Shown here in pieces: positions 34,004 to 41,815 of a stretch of 64,000 nucleotides of DNA. This stretch comes from a virus, in IMG/VR virus record IMGVR_UViG_3300027833_000025, positions 1 through 64,000 of that record; one strand, written 5' to 3'. The translations under genes were made by a program, and so were the position numbers. Position 1 is the stretch's first letter, and each line of letters opens with the position of its first letter. The notes beneath the pieces are model-generated. The model ran no database searches. It saw only the letters and a list, made by a program, of their open reading frames with translations, and was not told the DNA's origin.

Positions 34004-34807
34004 ATGTCTACCGCAAATATTTACCCACAAGTCACATTAAATACTCTACTAAAACATGATGAAATTGAAGAAATGCACAAGTACTATGACGAACGGGCAT
34101 CAAGCAGTCTTTTATCAGTTAGCATAGAAGGTGCATTGGCTGTATTACTCTATATGAATAGAACTCATGTATTCCCTGAGTCCATGAGTCTGTTCACAAA
34201 CTGCTGCGACGGCAATACACTTAATGCAACAATTCCTCTTGCAGAAGATTACGCAAACGCTGCTGATATATTTTCATATTGGGAAAATAAGTTCTTCATG
34301 TCAAAATTAAGTGATGATATTACACTTACTTCCTGGAGGAAAAAACTGCTGCATATGTGTAGTAATCGAAATACACCAATGATGGAATCGTACAAGAAGT
34401 TATTAATGACGTTGCCGCGAATCACTTCGTATGAAAAACGCACTGATGCTATTGCTGAAAAATATGTGTCTCATGATTATAATCATCGCTCTCATTGTGA
34501 ATTTGAGGGATTACAGTTACGTCTTATCGAAAAATATAGACATGATACAATGCGACAAAAAGCATTTGTATATAGGTTGACAGACAATCACAATAAGGTA
34601 TATGAATTGTCCGTTTCAAGAAACCGCGATAGTGAGCATACTATGGCTGACTTGGTTAGCGCAGCATCGGCATTTGATGCAATCTTTGCCATAACAGGTA
34701 GTGTGAGATTGGATGGTAGAGGACAATTAAAACCACTTAACAATGTTCTTCATGATAAGTTTCTTTATAAGACGCTAGAGAATATTACTTCAATTACTCC
34801 TATATGA
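34004..34807 (+). CDS. Hypothetical protein upstream of DNA methyltransferase
   Basis: 267 residues, no recognised domain; helical, with a Cys/His scattering that does not form a clear metal site. It starts 19 nt after the tRNA-Arg and overlaps the methyltransferase gene by 4 nt (ATGA), so the two are probably co-translated. It might be a specificity or accessory partner, or unrelated. Confidence 0.6.
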   Translation: MSTANIYPQVTLNTLLKHDEIEEMHKYYDERASSSLLSVSIEGALAVLLYMNRTHVFPESMSLFTNCCDGNTLNATIPLAEDYANAADIFSYWENKFFMSKLSDDITLTSWRKKLLHMCSNRNTPMMESYKKLLMTLPRITSYEKRTDAIAEKYVSHDYNHRSHCEFEGLQLRLIEKYRHDTMRQKAFVYRLTDNHNKVYELSVSRNRDSEHTMADLVSAASAFDAIFAITGSVRLDGRGQLKPLNNVLHDKFLYKTLENITSITPI

Positions 34808-35565
34808 TTGATTTGATACATGGTGACAATATTGAAATAATGAAGGAAATGCCAGATGGTTCGGTTGATCTAACAGTCACGAGTCCTCCATATGATAATT
34901 TGCGCACCTACAATGGAAATAATGATCAATGGGGAGAACAAGTATGGAAAGACGTATTAACTGATCTATTTCGAGTCACAACTGATGGTGGTGTAATAGT
35001 TTGGATAGTTGCAGACGCGACAATTGAAGGAAGCGAAACTGGCACATCGTTTAAGCAAGCATTATGGGCTAAAGAGTGTGGGTTTCGCTTACATGATACA
35101 ATGATCTATCAAAAGTCACAGTCGTTTACTGGATCAAAATATGCATACTTTAATAGTTTTGAGTATATGTTTGTATTCAGTAAAGGTAGACCAAAAACAT
35201 TTAATGCGATCAAGGATAGAAAAAATGTTAGAGGCGGTATGACTGAAAGCACCGCTAAGTCTGGCATGAAAAAAGATGGAACTATCCCTGATAGAGTGTA
35301 CAAAACAGCAGCAGAATATGGCAAACGAAAAAACATTTGGGAATATGGTGTTGGTGGTGGTAAGATTCCGCATCCTGCTGTGTTTCCACTAAAGATGGCC
35401 CAAGATCATATACTCTCATGGAGTAATGAGGGTGATGTTGTGTTTGACCCGTTCATGGGAAGTGGCACAACAGGATTAGCTGCAATTAATCTAAATCGTG
35501 ATTTCATTGGCATTGAGTTAGATACGAACTACTTTAAAATATGTAAGGAACGTATTGTAAAATAA
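34804..35565 (+). CDS. DNA adenine-N6 or cytosine-N4 methyltransferase
   Basis: 253 residues. Motif IV TSPPY near residue 26 precedes motif I FDPFMGSGTTGLAA near 215, the beta-class order; SPPY is more typical of N4-cytosine enzymes. IHGDNIEIMKEMPDGSVD and FIGIELD complete the SAM site. The central 130 residues hold the target-recognition region. No restriction partner is adjacent, so it likely protects phage DNA or methylates host sites as a solitary enzyme. Confidence 0.9.
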   Translation: MIDLIHGDNIEIMKEMPDGSVDLTVTSPPYDNLRTYNGNNDQWGEQVWKDVLTDLFRVTTDGGVIVWIVADATIEGSETGTSFKQALWAKECGFRLHDTMIYQKSQSFTGSKYAYFNSFEYMFVFSKGRPKTFNAIKDRKNVRGGMTESTAKSGMKKDGTIPDRVYKTAAEYGKRKNIWEYGVGGGKIPHPAVFPLKMAQDHILSWSNEGDVVFDPFMGSGTTGLAAINLNRDFIGIELDTNYFKICKERIVK

Positions 35566-35568
35566 GTG

Positions 35569-35597
35569 TTGACAAGTAAGGATCCTTGTGTTATAAT
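35569..35597 (+). promoter_or_regulatory. Early promoter with perfect spacer palindrome
   Basis: TTGACA (35569-35574), TATAAT (35592-35597), 17-bp spacer holding the perfect 10-bp palindrome AAGGATCCTT (35578-35587). Followed by the TTAATTAATTAAAGAG leader. Confidence 0.88.
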
Positions 35598-35633
35598 TAT
35601 TGTATAAGTTAATTAATTAAAGAGAGAAAGACT

Positions 35634-35906
35634 ATGATTAAAACAGCAAAAGGTATGAAAGTTTACGAGCAGTGGTCACATGCATACGTGCGCGACCTTG
35701 ATGGTGTCGTATTATGGAAGTCTAATGATCGTAGTCCATTCGCGGATGTGCTAGGTGATTTCCTAGCATTCGGTTACATTAGTCAGGTATCTTATGATAA
35801 CACTGTCATTGCAAAAGAAGAGCAGGATATGGTGGCAGTAGAAGCATACCTTAATCGCAAGCCTACTGGTGAGCAATTATTTGAACGCAACGCTAATCGG
35901 TTTTAA
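35634..35906 (+). CDS. Small early protein
   Basis: 90 residues, GAGAGAAAG ribosome binding site, early promoter at 35569. No recognised motif, although the YEQWSHAYVRDLDGVVLWKS start suggests a small beta domain. Heads the run 35634-37336. Confidence 0.6.
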   Translation: MIKTAKGMKVYEQWSHAYVRDLDGVVLWKSNDRSPFADVLGDFLAFGYISQVSYDNTVIAKEEQDMVAVEAYLNRKPTGEQLFERNANRF

Positions 35907-35909
35907 ATC

Positions 35910-36116
35910 ATGAACACATCTAGTCATTTTAGAGAAAGTATTGTTGTAGACATATCAGGTGAGCAAGGTTCTGAGCAGAATCTAATCGCATTGGCAACTA
36001 GTTTTGCCAAGCCTGATCACGAAGATATCGTAAGAGATATGAAGAGTGGTGACTACGAGCATTTAGTAAATGTATTCGATGAACATTTCAGTGATATCGT
36101 TACATTAGTAGCATAG
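35910..36116 (+). CDS. Small early protein, MKSGDY family paralogue
   Basis: 68 residues, VDISGEQGSEQNLIALATSF then MKSGDYEHLVNVFDEHFSD, matching the 26071-26307 protein by eye. Both copies sit as second genes of promoter-led operons with palindrome-spacer promoters. Confidence 0.65.
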   Translation: MNTSSHFRESIVVDISGEQGSEQNLIALATSFAKPDHEDIVRDMKSGDYEHLVNVFDEHFSDIVTLVA

Positions 36117-36139
36117 AATATTTAAATAGGAGATAGAAG

Positions 36140-36430
36140 ATGTCTAACAAAACTGATGATACAGAAATCTACGTATACGCATGGTTGATTGTTACTGCGG
36201 TTATTCTCATTCCTGCGTTGCTGCTTGGTGGTGGTCCAGGTTGGATTTTTGGTGCCCCGATATTGGCAGCAGTGTCTATGCTGGTAGGTAACAGTGGCAA
36301 CAACAATGATGATGATGATGATGATGATGATAGCGGACCTAGACGTAAATCCTCTATAGGAAAAACAGTTCTTATAGGTGGCGGCGCAGCAGCAGCAGGA
36401 TATGCGTTAGGTAAGAAATTAGAACTTTAA
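36140..36430 (+). CDS. Membrane protein with poly-Asp linker and glycine-zipper tail
   Basis: 96 residues. Two hydrophobic spans near residues 13-31 and 35-49, then Asn and eight Asp residues encoded by a GAT trinucleotide run (about 36308-36331), then RRKSSIGKTVLIGGGAAAAG and YALGKKLEL. The tail matches the C-terminus of the 14225-14917 protein. Strong ribosome binding site AGGAG. Function unknown; envelope location is likely. Confidence 0.62.
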   Translation: MSNKTDDTEIYVYAWLIVTAVILIPALLLGGGPGWIFGAPILAAVSMLVGNSGNNNDDDDDDDDSGPRRKSSIGKTVLIGGGAAAAGYALGKKLEL

Positions 36431-36449
36431 AAGTTTAAGGAGATAGAAG

Positions 36450-36692
36450 ATGTCGTTTGAAGTAACTAAACAAGGTAAACTATGTGATCAATTAGAGTCA
36501 CTTGCCTATGATTGGGTATTATATAGTATTGAGGAGCAGTATGGTGTTGAAAGTACTGACGATTTAGGTGTTGAACAGATTAATGAGATTGAAGATTATC
36601 TGGAAGACGAAGAAAATTATATTGAGGGTTACTGTAGGATGGTACTACGAGGTATGATTGACAATCACGAATCACGAGAGGAGATTGAATAA
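36450..36692 (+). CDS. Small acidic early protein
   Basis: 80 residues, acidic, helical. AAGGAGATAGAAG upstream is identical to that of the preceding gene apart from flanks. The stop shares a base with the next ATG. Unknown function. Confidence 0.58.
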   Translation: MSFEVTKQGKLCDQLESLAYDWVLYSIEEQYGVESTDDLGVEQINEIEDYLEDEENYIEGYCRMVLRGMIDNHESREEIE

Positions 36693-37336
36693 TGGCAAAT
36701 CATGTACACTTTTATGTGCAATTTCATCAAATCAATAATGATGCACGCACAAAACTGAAAGAGATGTTTGGACGTATTCGTGATGATGCACCGCACAAAT
36801 GGTTTTCTGATATCTTTGTTGAGGGCGACTTGACATATGAAGAGACAGAAAAGTATGAGTGGACTACCTCTAACATAGGCCCTAAGTGGAGTTATTTTGA
36901 GGATTTTTCTGCCGAAGAGGATGATGTATATTTCTCTGGAGAATCTGCATGGAGTTCCCCAGAACAGGGGTTGGAGAAATTACTAGGTATTCTGGTAGAA
37001 TATGATCCTAAAATCATTACATCTATTTCATATGAGGATGAAGGGCCAAACTTCTTTGGTGCAGATATCTATGAAGGTGAGGAAATGTATGATGGTATTG
37101 AACATGATTATGAAGAAACCATTGATCTTGTTATTAATGATTCTGAACGATTGACAGAAGAGTCTTACGTTGATGATGAATGGGTTGACGATGAAGCAGA
37201 AGATGCTTTCCATGAAGAAATGTGGGAAACAATCAATAATACTCAAGCCAGTCTAATTGGTGAATGTCTTGAAGCAATTAAGAGGGATCAAGAAGAGCAG
37301 ATAAAGAATGAGAATTGGCAAACTTATTGTAATTAG
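36692..37336 (+). CDS. Api92-like acidic protein (DUF1281 type)
   Basis: 214 residues. The N-terminal half, with YEWTTSNIGPKWSYFEDF followed by a VYFSGESAWSSPEQGLEK segment, resembles Api92-like proteins, which have a Trp-Gly-x-Lys-Trp core and a later AWSPP element. The C-terminal half is very acidic. Such proteins occur on phages and plasmids without clear function. Ends the 35634-37336 operon. Assignment is from a remembered family pattern. Confidence 0.55.
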   Translation: MANHVHFYVQFHQINNDARTKLKEMFGRIRDDAPHKWFSDIFVEGDLTYEETEKYEWTTSNIGPKWSYFEDFSAEEDDVYFSGESAWSSPEQGLEKLLGILVEYDPKIITSISYEDEGPNFFGADIYEGEEMYDGIEHDYEETIDLVINDSERLTEESYVDDEWVDDEAEDAFHEEMWETINNTQASLIGECLEAIKRDQEEQIKNENWQTYCN

Positions 37337-37339
37337 GGG

Positions 37340-37368
37340 TTGACAAGTAAGGCGCCTTGTGTTATAAT
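37340..37368 (+). promoter_or_regulatory. Early promoter with perfect spacer palindrome
   Basis: TTGACA (37340-37345), TATAAT (37363-37368), 17-bp spacer with the perfect palindrome AAGGCGCCTT (37349-37358). Nearly identical to the 35569 promoter outside the central 2 bp. Confidence 0.88.
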
Positions 37369-37405
37369 TATTGTATAAGTTAATTAAAGCAAGGAAGTAA
37401 AGAGT

Positions 37406-37978
37406 ATGAACGAAAAGATTATATTGACTGATTGTGACGGAGTGTGTCTAGATTGGGAAGCAGGATTTAATGATTGGATGTCAACGAAAGGTTATGTAGT
37501 TGTTGTGTCTGGAGTATATGATATTTCTGTCATGTATGGTATTGAGAAAGCAAAAGGAAAGAGTTTAATACGTGAGTTTAACAACAGTGCTTGGATGAGT
37601 TCATTGCCAGCGTTGCGTGATTCTCGTTCTGGTATGGCTAAGTTGGTTGAAGCAGGATATAAGTTTCTAGCGATCACTAGTCTAAGTTTAGATGTAAAAG
37701 CAAAGGCGTTACGTGTTAGTAACTTGAAAGAGTTATATGGTGATGTGTTTGTTGATGTAATCTGTCTTGATACTGGTGCTGACAAAGATGATGCATTAGA
37801 GTATTATCGTGGTAGTGGTATGTATTGGCTTGAAGATAAATGGGAAAATGCTGTGTTGGGTGCAGATTTGGGATTGAAATCAATTTTAGTTGATCATCCT
37901 CATAATGCAGAATACAGTGATGAACGGATAGTACGAGCAAGTACTTGGGCAGATATAGTCGAGAAAATTCTCGGCTAA
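37406..37978 (+). CDS. HAD-superfamily phosphatase
   Basis: 190 residues. ILTDCDGVCLDWE holds the catalytic Asp-x-Asp (motif I), FLAITSLS is motif II with Ser/Thr, and CLDTGADKDDAL plus YWLEDKWENA are motifs III/IV. Size and layout fit T4-like phage HAD proteins that may act as nucleotidases or polynucleotide 3'-phosphatases. Single-gene unit with an early promoter; its stop abuts the stop of phoH on the other strand. Confidence 0.82.
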   Translation: MNEKIILTDCDGVCLDWEAGFNDWMSTKGYVVVVSGVYDISVMYGIEKAKGKSLIREFNNSAWMSSLPALRDSRSGMAKLVEAGYKFLAITSLSLDVKAKALRVSNLKELYGDVFVDVICLDTGADKDDALEYYRGSGMYWLEDKWENAVLGADLGLKSILVDHPHNAEYSDERIVRASTWADIVEKILG

Positions 37979-38719
37979 TTAGTCTTCATCACCATATATG
38001 TTTAATATGGCTTCTACTACGATATGTCTTTCAATGTCTTGTTTTTCAAATTCAATGACTCCGATCATATCACTTTTTTGTTCTTTTAGTCGTACTAAAA
38101 AGTCTTTTAGACCATTCGCTTCAAATCCCCTATCGTGTTGAGCGAGATCGCCTGTTACGAATATGCGACTATTAGTTCCGATACGGGTTAGTAGCATTTT
38201 CATTTGACTTGGTGTGGCGTTTTGCATTTCATCACCTATTATCCATGCATTTTTAAATGTACGTCCTCTCATGTATGCGAGTGGTGCGACTTCTATAACA
38301 CCATCTTCAACCATATTTTCGATTTCTTGTGGTGTCCAATATTCTTCAAATACGTCAAATATTGGTCGAGTCCATGGCGCCATTTTTTCTACTAGGCTGC
38401 CTGGAAGAAATCCGTGTTGTTCGTCCACACTTACTGCTGGTCGTGTTATGACTATTTTTTCACAGATACCTTCTTTGAATGCTCGTATAGCGGCTAAAAC
38501 CGCTAACATTGTTTTTCCTGTGCCCGCTGGTCCCATTGCGAATACTATGTGTCGATTGTTATCATCTAGTAATTCTATGTAGTCTTCTTGTCTGCGGTTT
38601 TTTGGAATCATGGTAACGAATCGCTCTCGGCGCTTCATCCCATTAAGTTGGATAACGTCCTTTTTTACATCATGATCTTGACGTTGTTGGTTTTTTGTTT
38701 TTCTTGCTCGTCTGGCCAT
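37979..38719 (-). CDS. phoH: PhoH-like ATPase
   Basis: 246 residues. Walker A GPAGTGKT, VITRPAVSVDEQHGFLPG, APLAYMRGRTFKNAWIIGDE (Walker B) and VTGDLAQHD are PhoH hallmarks. PhoH is common in marine phages; proposed roles are RNA metabolism (helicase/nuclease partner) rather than proven phosphate uptake. Preceded by an AGGAG ribosome binding site and, further up, GCTAAATAA on the minus strand. One of two minus-strand genes. Confidence 0.93.
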   Translation of the reverse strand: MARRARKTKNQQRQDHDVKKDVIQLNGMKRRERFVTMIPKNRRQEDYIELLDDNNRHIVFAMGPAGTGKTMLAVLAAIRAFKEGICEKIVITRPAVSVDEQHGFLPGSLVEKMAPWTRPIFDVFEEYWTPQEIENMVEDGVIEVAPLAYMRGRTFKNAWIIGDEMQNATPSQMKMLLTRIGTNSRIFVTGDLAQHDRGFEANGLKDFLVRLKEQKSDMIGVIEFEKQDIERHIVVEAILNIYGDED

Positions 38720-38771
38720 TAAAAACTCCTTTTAAGTTTTATGAGTGTGCCTCGTACTTGCTCGTACAATA

Positions 38772-38780
38772 TTATTTAGC
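38772..38780 (-). promoter_or_regulatory. Candidate late promoter for phoH
   Basis: Minus-strand reading GCTAAATAA, a variant of the late box, about 52 nt upstream of the phoH start. It faces away from the plus-strand box at 38845, so the two form a divergent late promoter pair. Confidence 0.5.
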
Positions 38781-38844
38781 ATTAATACAATAACTCGTTA
38801 ACATATACTATTAACTATTACAGTAAGTCAATTAATAAAGAAAG

Positions 38845-38853
38845 GCTAAATAC
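38845..38853 (+). promoter_or_regulatory. Late promoter variant
   Basis: GCTAAATAC, 27 nt before the ATG at 38881, with TTAGGAG ribosome binding site. Heads the 38881-40962 late operon. Confidence 0.6.
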
Positions 38854-38880
38854 TGTTATATTAATAGTTAGGAGAATACT

Positions 38881-39402
38881 ATGGAACAAACAGACATCAT
38901 TGCCCAATTAGGTAAGAACATAAAGAGAAATTCGGCATTGGAAACATTGATGCAAATTGATGGTGTATTAGAATCATTAAACGTATATGCATACAAGAAC
39001 TGGATTGAAGGTGAGATTGTAGATGGTCCACAAATTGAGCGTTATTGGGTAACAGTGACTTTGTTATATCCACATAAGATGATGCCAGATCCAGATGGTG
39101 CAGATAGATTGCTTAAAAATGGCTGCAAAGTATTCTATGCAAAAGACACACTTACCACCGCAGCAAAGTTAATTGAGCCAGAAGATTCTGAGATTGATCC
39201 AGAACGTCCAAACAAGCGTAGAGCAAAGAAGATACTACGACCAGTATGGTTGGTTACACTTGAAGTCCCACGTGGTTTAATAGACACCATTGAATCAAGT
39301 CGTGTGAAAGTAGATGATATGCAGTTTGACAGTGCAGCAGTTGAACAAGCATACGATGATAATCTAGGAGCAAGTGATGAAATCATATCAGACGACACTT
39401 AA
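38881..39402 (+). CDS. Late virion-associated protein
   Basis: 173 residues, an alpha/beta N-terminal domain and acidic C-terminus, with ERPNKRRAKKILRPVWLVTL in the middle. No recognised catalytic site. First gene of a late operon; overlaps the next gene by 26 nt. Probably structural. Confidence 0.6.
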   Translation: MEQTDIIAQLGKNIKRNSALETLMQIDGVLESLNVYAYKNWIEGEIVDGPQIERYWVTVTLLYPHKMMPDPDGADRLLKNGCKVFYAKDTLTTAAKLIEPEDSEIDPERPNKRRAKKILRPVWLVTLEVPRGLIDTIESSRVKVDDMQFDSAAVEQAYDDNLGASDEIISDDT

Positions 39403-39874
39403 TGAAGCAGTGCAACACAATGATCTACGTGGTCTTGTGAGCAATGTAGTTAGTATTGATCAATACAAAAGTAAGATTGGATATGATAAGAACATCGTTG
39501 TAGTCGCAATTGAAGTAAATCACATCGAAGCAGCGTCAGACCTTAGTCAATTCATCGAAACTGGACACAAAGATGCACTAGATGTTGATGTATCAGTAGG
39601 ACCCACTCCAGAAGGAAAATATACAGTGTTTATTGAATACACACGTAGTAATTTTTTATTTAGGTTAATTGATGTTATGTTACAAGATATTTTAAATATT
39701 GACAATGAAGTAGAATCTTGGAAATTTGTAGCATACAAGGACACTATTCCAAAAGATTGGACTTCGGAAGAGTTTGAACAATCAGTACACACATCCAGTT
39801 ATGAATATGTTATTGCACATGACCCAGATGCTAAAGTGATATCAGAAAGAATTAAGTTTTTGAATAGTTACTAA
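39377..39874 (+). CDS. Late protein with T4-CTS-like N-terminus
   Basis: 165 residues from ATG 39377, which has AGGAG 6 nt upstream (the GTG at 39374 is less well placed). The N-terminus [11 protein letters not shown] is strikingly close to the T4 internal-protein capsid-targeting sequence MKTYQEFI-x-E-A, with LNE-A at the expected prohead-protease site. The rest is an alpha/beta domain of unknown type. Coupled to infA by TAATG. Confidence 0.6.
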   Translation: MKSYQTTLNEAVQHNDLRGLVSNVVSIDQYKSKIGYDKNIVVVAIEVNHIEAASDLSQFIETGHKDALDVDVSVGPTPEGKYTVFIEYTRSNFLFRLIDVMLQDILNIDNEVESWKFVAYKDTIPKDWTSEEFEQSVHTSSYEYVIAHDPDAKVISERIKFLNSY

Positions 39875-40095
39875 TGTCTAAAGAAGATACAATAAAAACA
39901 ACTGGAATTATAACAGAGTGTCTACCAAACGCTAAATTCAGAGTTAAGTTAGACATGAATGAACATGTTCTATTAGCGCACTTGAGTGGAAAGATGCGAA
40001 AAATGAATATTAATGTACTTCTTGCAGATCAGGTTGAGGTAGAAATATCACCTTATGATTTGACAAAATGCAGAATCATATATAGGAACAAATAA
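39874..40095 (+). CDS. infA: Translation initiation factor IF-1 homologue
   Basis: 73 residues, full IF-1 length. [20 protein letters not shown] leads into [20 protein letters not shown], then [20 protein letters not shown] and [12 protein letters not shown], so the five-stranded OB-fold with the GKMRK loop and SPYDLTK segment is complete. IF-1 binds the ribosomal A site with IF-2 and IF-3 and sets initiation fidelity. A phage copy is unusual. It lies inside a late operon between a tagged virion gene and the spanins, with one-base overlaps on both sides. Confidence 0.95.
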   Translation: MSKEDTIKTTGIITECLPNAKFRVKLDMNEHVLLAHLSGKMRKMNINVLLADQVEVEISPYDLTKCRIIYRNK

Positions 40096-40565
40096 TGTTT
40101 TCACGTATTAAACTATATCTAATAGCAGCAGTGATCTTTGGAGCAGTTGGTTATGGTGCTTGGCAATATTACAAATACACCCAAAACCAAATTCAAATAT
40201 TCGCAGTCAACGCAGCACAAGCAGAACAAGCACAACAAGCAACAGATGTCGCATTAAAATTAGTACAAGCAGATTTAGTAAGAGTGCAAGATGAGTATTT
40301 GCGTGTATCTAATAAATTTGAAGCAGCAAATTCACGAGTTAAAGATTTACAGTCTAAGTTAAGTAGACATGAACTAGGTGCATTAGCAGAATCAAAGCCT
40401 GTATTAGTTGAAAAAATAGTTGACAAAGGTACTAAAGATGTGTTAAGATGTTTTGAGATAGTAAGTGGTTCACCACTAACAGAGGAAGAATTAAATGCAG
40501 TTAAAAAGAGTCAAACGAATAGCAGTTGTTATGACATTGCTAATCCCAACTATATTCCTAAGTAG
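40095..40565 (+). CDS. Inner-membrane spanin (Rz-like)
   Basis: 156 residues. N-terminal membrane anchor (residues 7-25, IKLYLIAAVIFGAVGYGAW region), then a long coiled coil and HELGALAESKPVLVEKIVDK, a segment common to marine phage Rz-like proteins. With the lipoprotein encoded by the overlapping gene it would span the periplasm and disrupt the outer membrane at lysis, implying a Gram-negative host. Confidence 0.8.
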   Translation: MFSRIKLYLIAAVIFGAVGYGAWQYYKYTQNQIQIFAVNAAQAEQAQQATDVALKLVQADLVRVQDEYLRVSNKFEAANSRVKDLQSKLSRHELGALAESKPVLVEKIVDKGTKDVLRCFEIVSGSPLTEEELNAVKKSQTNSSCYDIANPNYIPK

Positions 40566-40962
40566 TTGTTCATCTGTACCAAAAGTAGTTACATATAAAT
40601 CAGCGCCCATAGATAAGCCTGATTTAATATTGCCAGATACTTCTGTATTAGCATTGCGTGACGTAGATTTTATTATAGTCACAATAGATAATATGGATGA
40701 AGTAATGAAAGAGTTACAAAAAGTAAATAGTAATATTGCATTATTTGCATTAACTGATATTGGATATGAAAATCTAAGTCTGAATAATTCTGAAATATTA
40801 AAATTGTTATCACAGCAGCAATCTATTATAGCAGCATACAAATCATACTATGAAGGTGTTCAAATCAATATTGATAATCACAATGATAATCGTGATGTAA
40901 CTATTCCCGTCCCTGTAGAGCCAGGAATTACTGATAAAGTACTAAAGATATTTAAAGACTAG
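40495..40962 (+). CDS. Outer-membrane spanin lipoprotein (Rz1-like)
   Basis: 155 residues. Signal peptide with lipobox Leu-Ser-Ser-Cys (Cys25), then an extended region with a Pro/Val-rich end. Its start lies inside the Rz-like gene in another frame (71-nt overlap), the classic overlapped Rz/Rz1 arrangement; GAGGAAG precedes the ATG. Longer than lambda Rz1. Confidence 0.75.
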   Translation: MQLKRVKRIAVVMTLLIPTIFLSSCSSVPKVVTYKSAPIDKPDLILPDTSVLALRDVDFIIVTIDNMDEVMKELQKVNSNIALFALTDIGYENLSLNNSEILKLLSQQQSIIAAYKSYYEGVQINIDNHNDNRDVTIPVPVEPGITDKVLKIFKD

Positions 40963-41122
40963 CAAAAAATCAGTTCATATATAGTGTCATATAATTCATA
41001 TAAAAAAATAAGTAAATACAACTACACGAGAAGTGTGATTGTTCGTTGTCGAGCAATGAAATATATGGTAACGATGTTGAGGCAGTTTATAGGAACAAAC
41101 TAATTCAGCAGTATGAAATAAT
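40963..41122 (+). other. Intergenic leader of the dnaJ-clpA-pepA operon
   Basis: 160 bp without a gene. It holds AGTAAATAC (41011-41019), a weak late-type box, and some short inverted repeats around 41027-41060. No consensus TTGACA/TATAAT pair is present. Expression may be late or by read-through from the spanin genes. Confidence 0.35.
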
Positions 41123-41815
41123 ATGAAACAAACAAATAGTAACCCTTGGGACATTTTAAATATAGCGACATCTTCATCCCAAGAAGAAATAAAGCAAGCA
41201 TTTAAAAAACTTGCAATGAAGCATCACCCAGATAGAGGCGGCAAATCAGTCGAATTTAATCGTGTTGTTCAAGCATACGAACAACTACGAAAGAGTACTA
41301 TCGTGCCTATTATTGTAACTTCACATACACATTTAGTAAATGTAAAATTAACAATCAAGCAGCAGATAGAAGGTGTAGATGATTACATTGAGACAGATAC
41401 TGGTGAGATATTGAAAGTAGCAATACCAGCAGGATCTAGGTTAGATGATAAGTATAAAGTAAACACTCCTATTGACAAATATATTGTTAATATCAAAGAA
41501 TTATCACATAAAGTATTGACAAGACAGGGATTATCGCTTATAATGAATATCACAATTGATATCGTAGATGCGATGCAAGGAAGTGTAATCCCAATTATAG
41601 GTCCATGTGACGAGCATTTAGAAATAGAAATCCCAGCGGGAGCGCAAGATGGGTTAGTCATTCTAGTACCTAACAAGGGCTTGATGAATAAACTAACAAA
41701 GAAGCGTGCAGGATTGCACATTATTGTGAATACTGAAATCCCAAAATTAGATACTGATACTAGTATCGATCAATTTATATTAAGGTTAAGAGAATGTCAG
41801 AAATTGAAAACATAG
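41123..41815 (+). CDS. DnaJ-like co-chaperone
   Basis: 230 residues. J domain at 8-60 with the HPD tripeptide (His35-Pro36-Asp37) that stimulates Hsp70 ATPase. No zinc-finger or clear Gly/Phe linker. The C-terminal part has IPAGSRLDDKYKV and EIPAGAQDGLVILVPNKGL, typical of the DnaJ C-terminal substrate-binding domains, so it is CbpA-like in plan. It can recruit host DnaK. Its 3' end overlaps clpA by 22 nt, suggesting joint action on unfolded proteins. Confidence 0.88.
   Translation: MKQTNSNPWDILNIATSSSQEEIKQAFKKLAMKHHPDRGGKSVEFNRVVQAYEQLRKSTIVPIIVTSHTHLVNVKLTIKQQIEGVDDYIETDTGEILKVAIPAGSRLDDKYKVNTPIDKYIVNIKELSHKVLTRQGLSLIMNITIDIVDAMQGSVIPIIGPCDEHLEIEIPAGAQDGLVILVPNKGLMNKLTKKRAGLHIIVNTEIPKLDTDTSIDQFILRLRECQKLKT

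Noticed and set aside
37960-37973. Inverted repeat CGAGAA-AA-TTCTCG as bidirectional terminator between the HAD gene and phoH
   Set aside because: The stem is short and AT-rich, lies inside the HAD coding end and has no T-run on either side.
38214-38582. A 122-codon plus-strand open frame
   Set aside because: Antisense to phoH, whose motifs are all intact on the minus strand.
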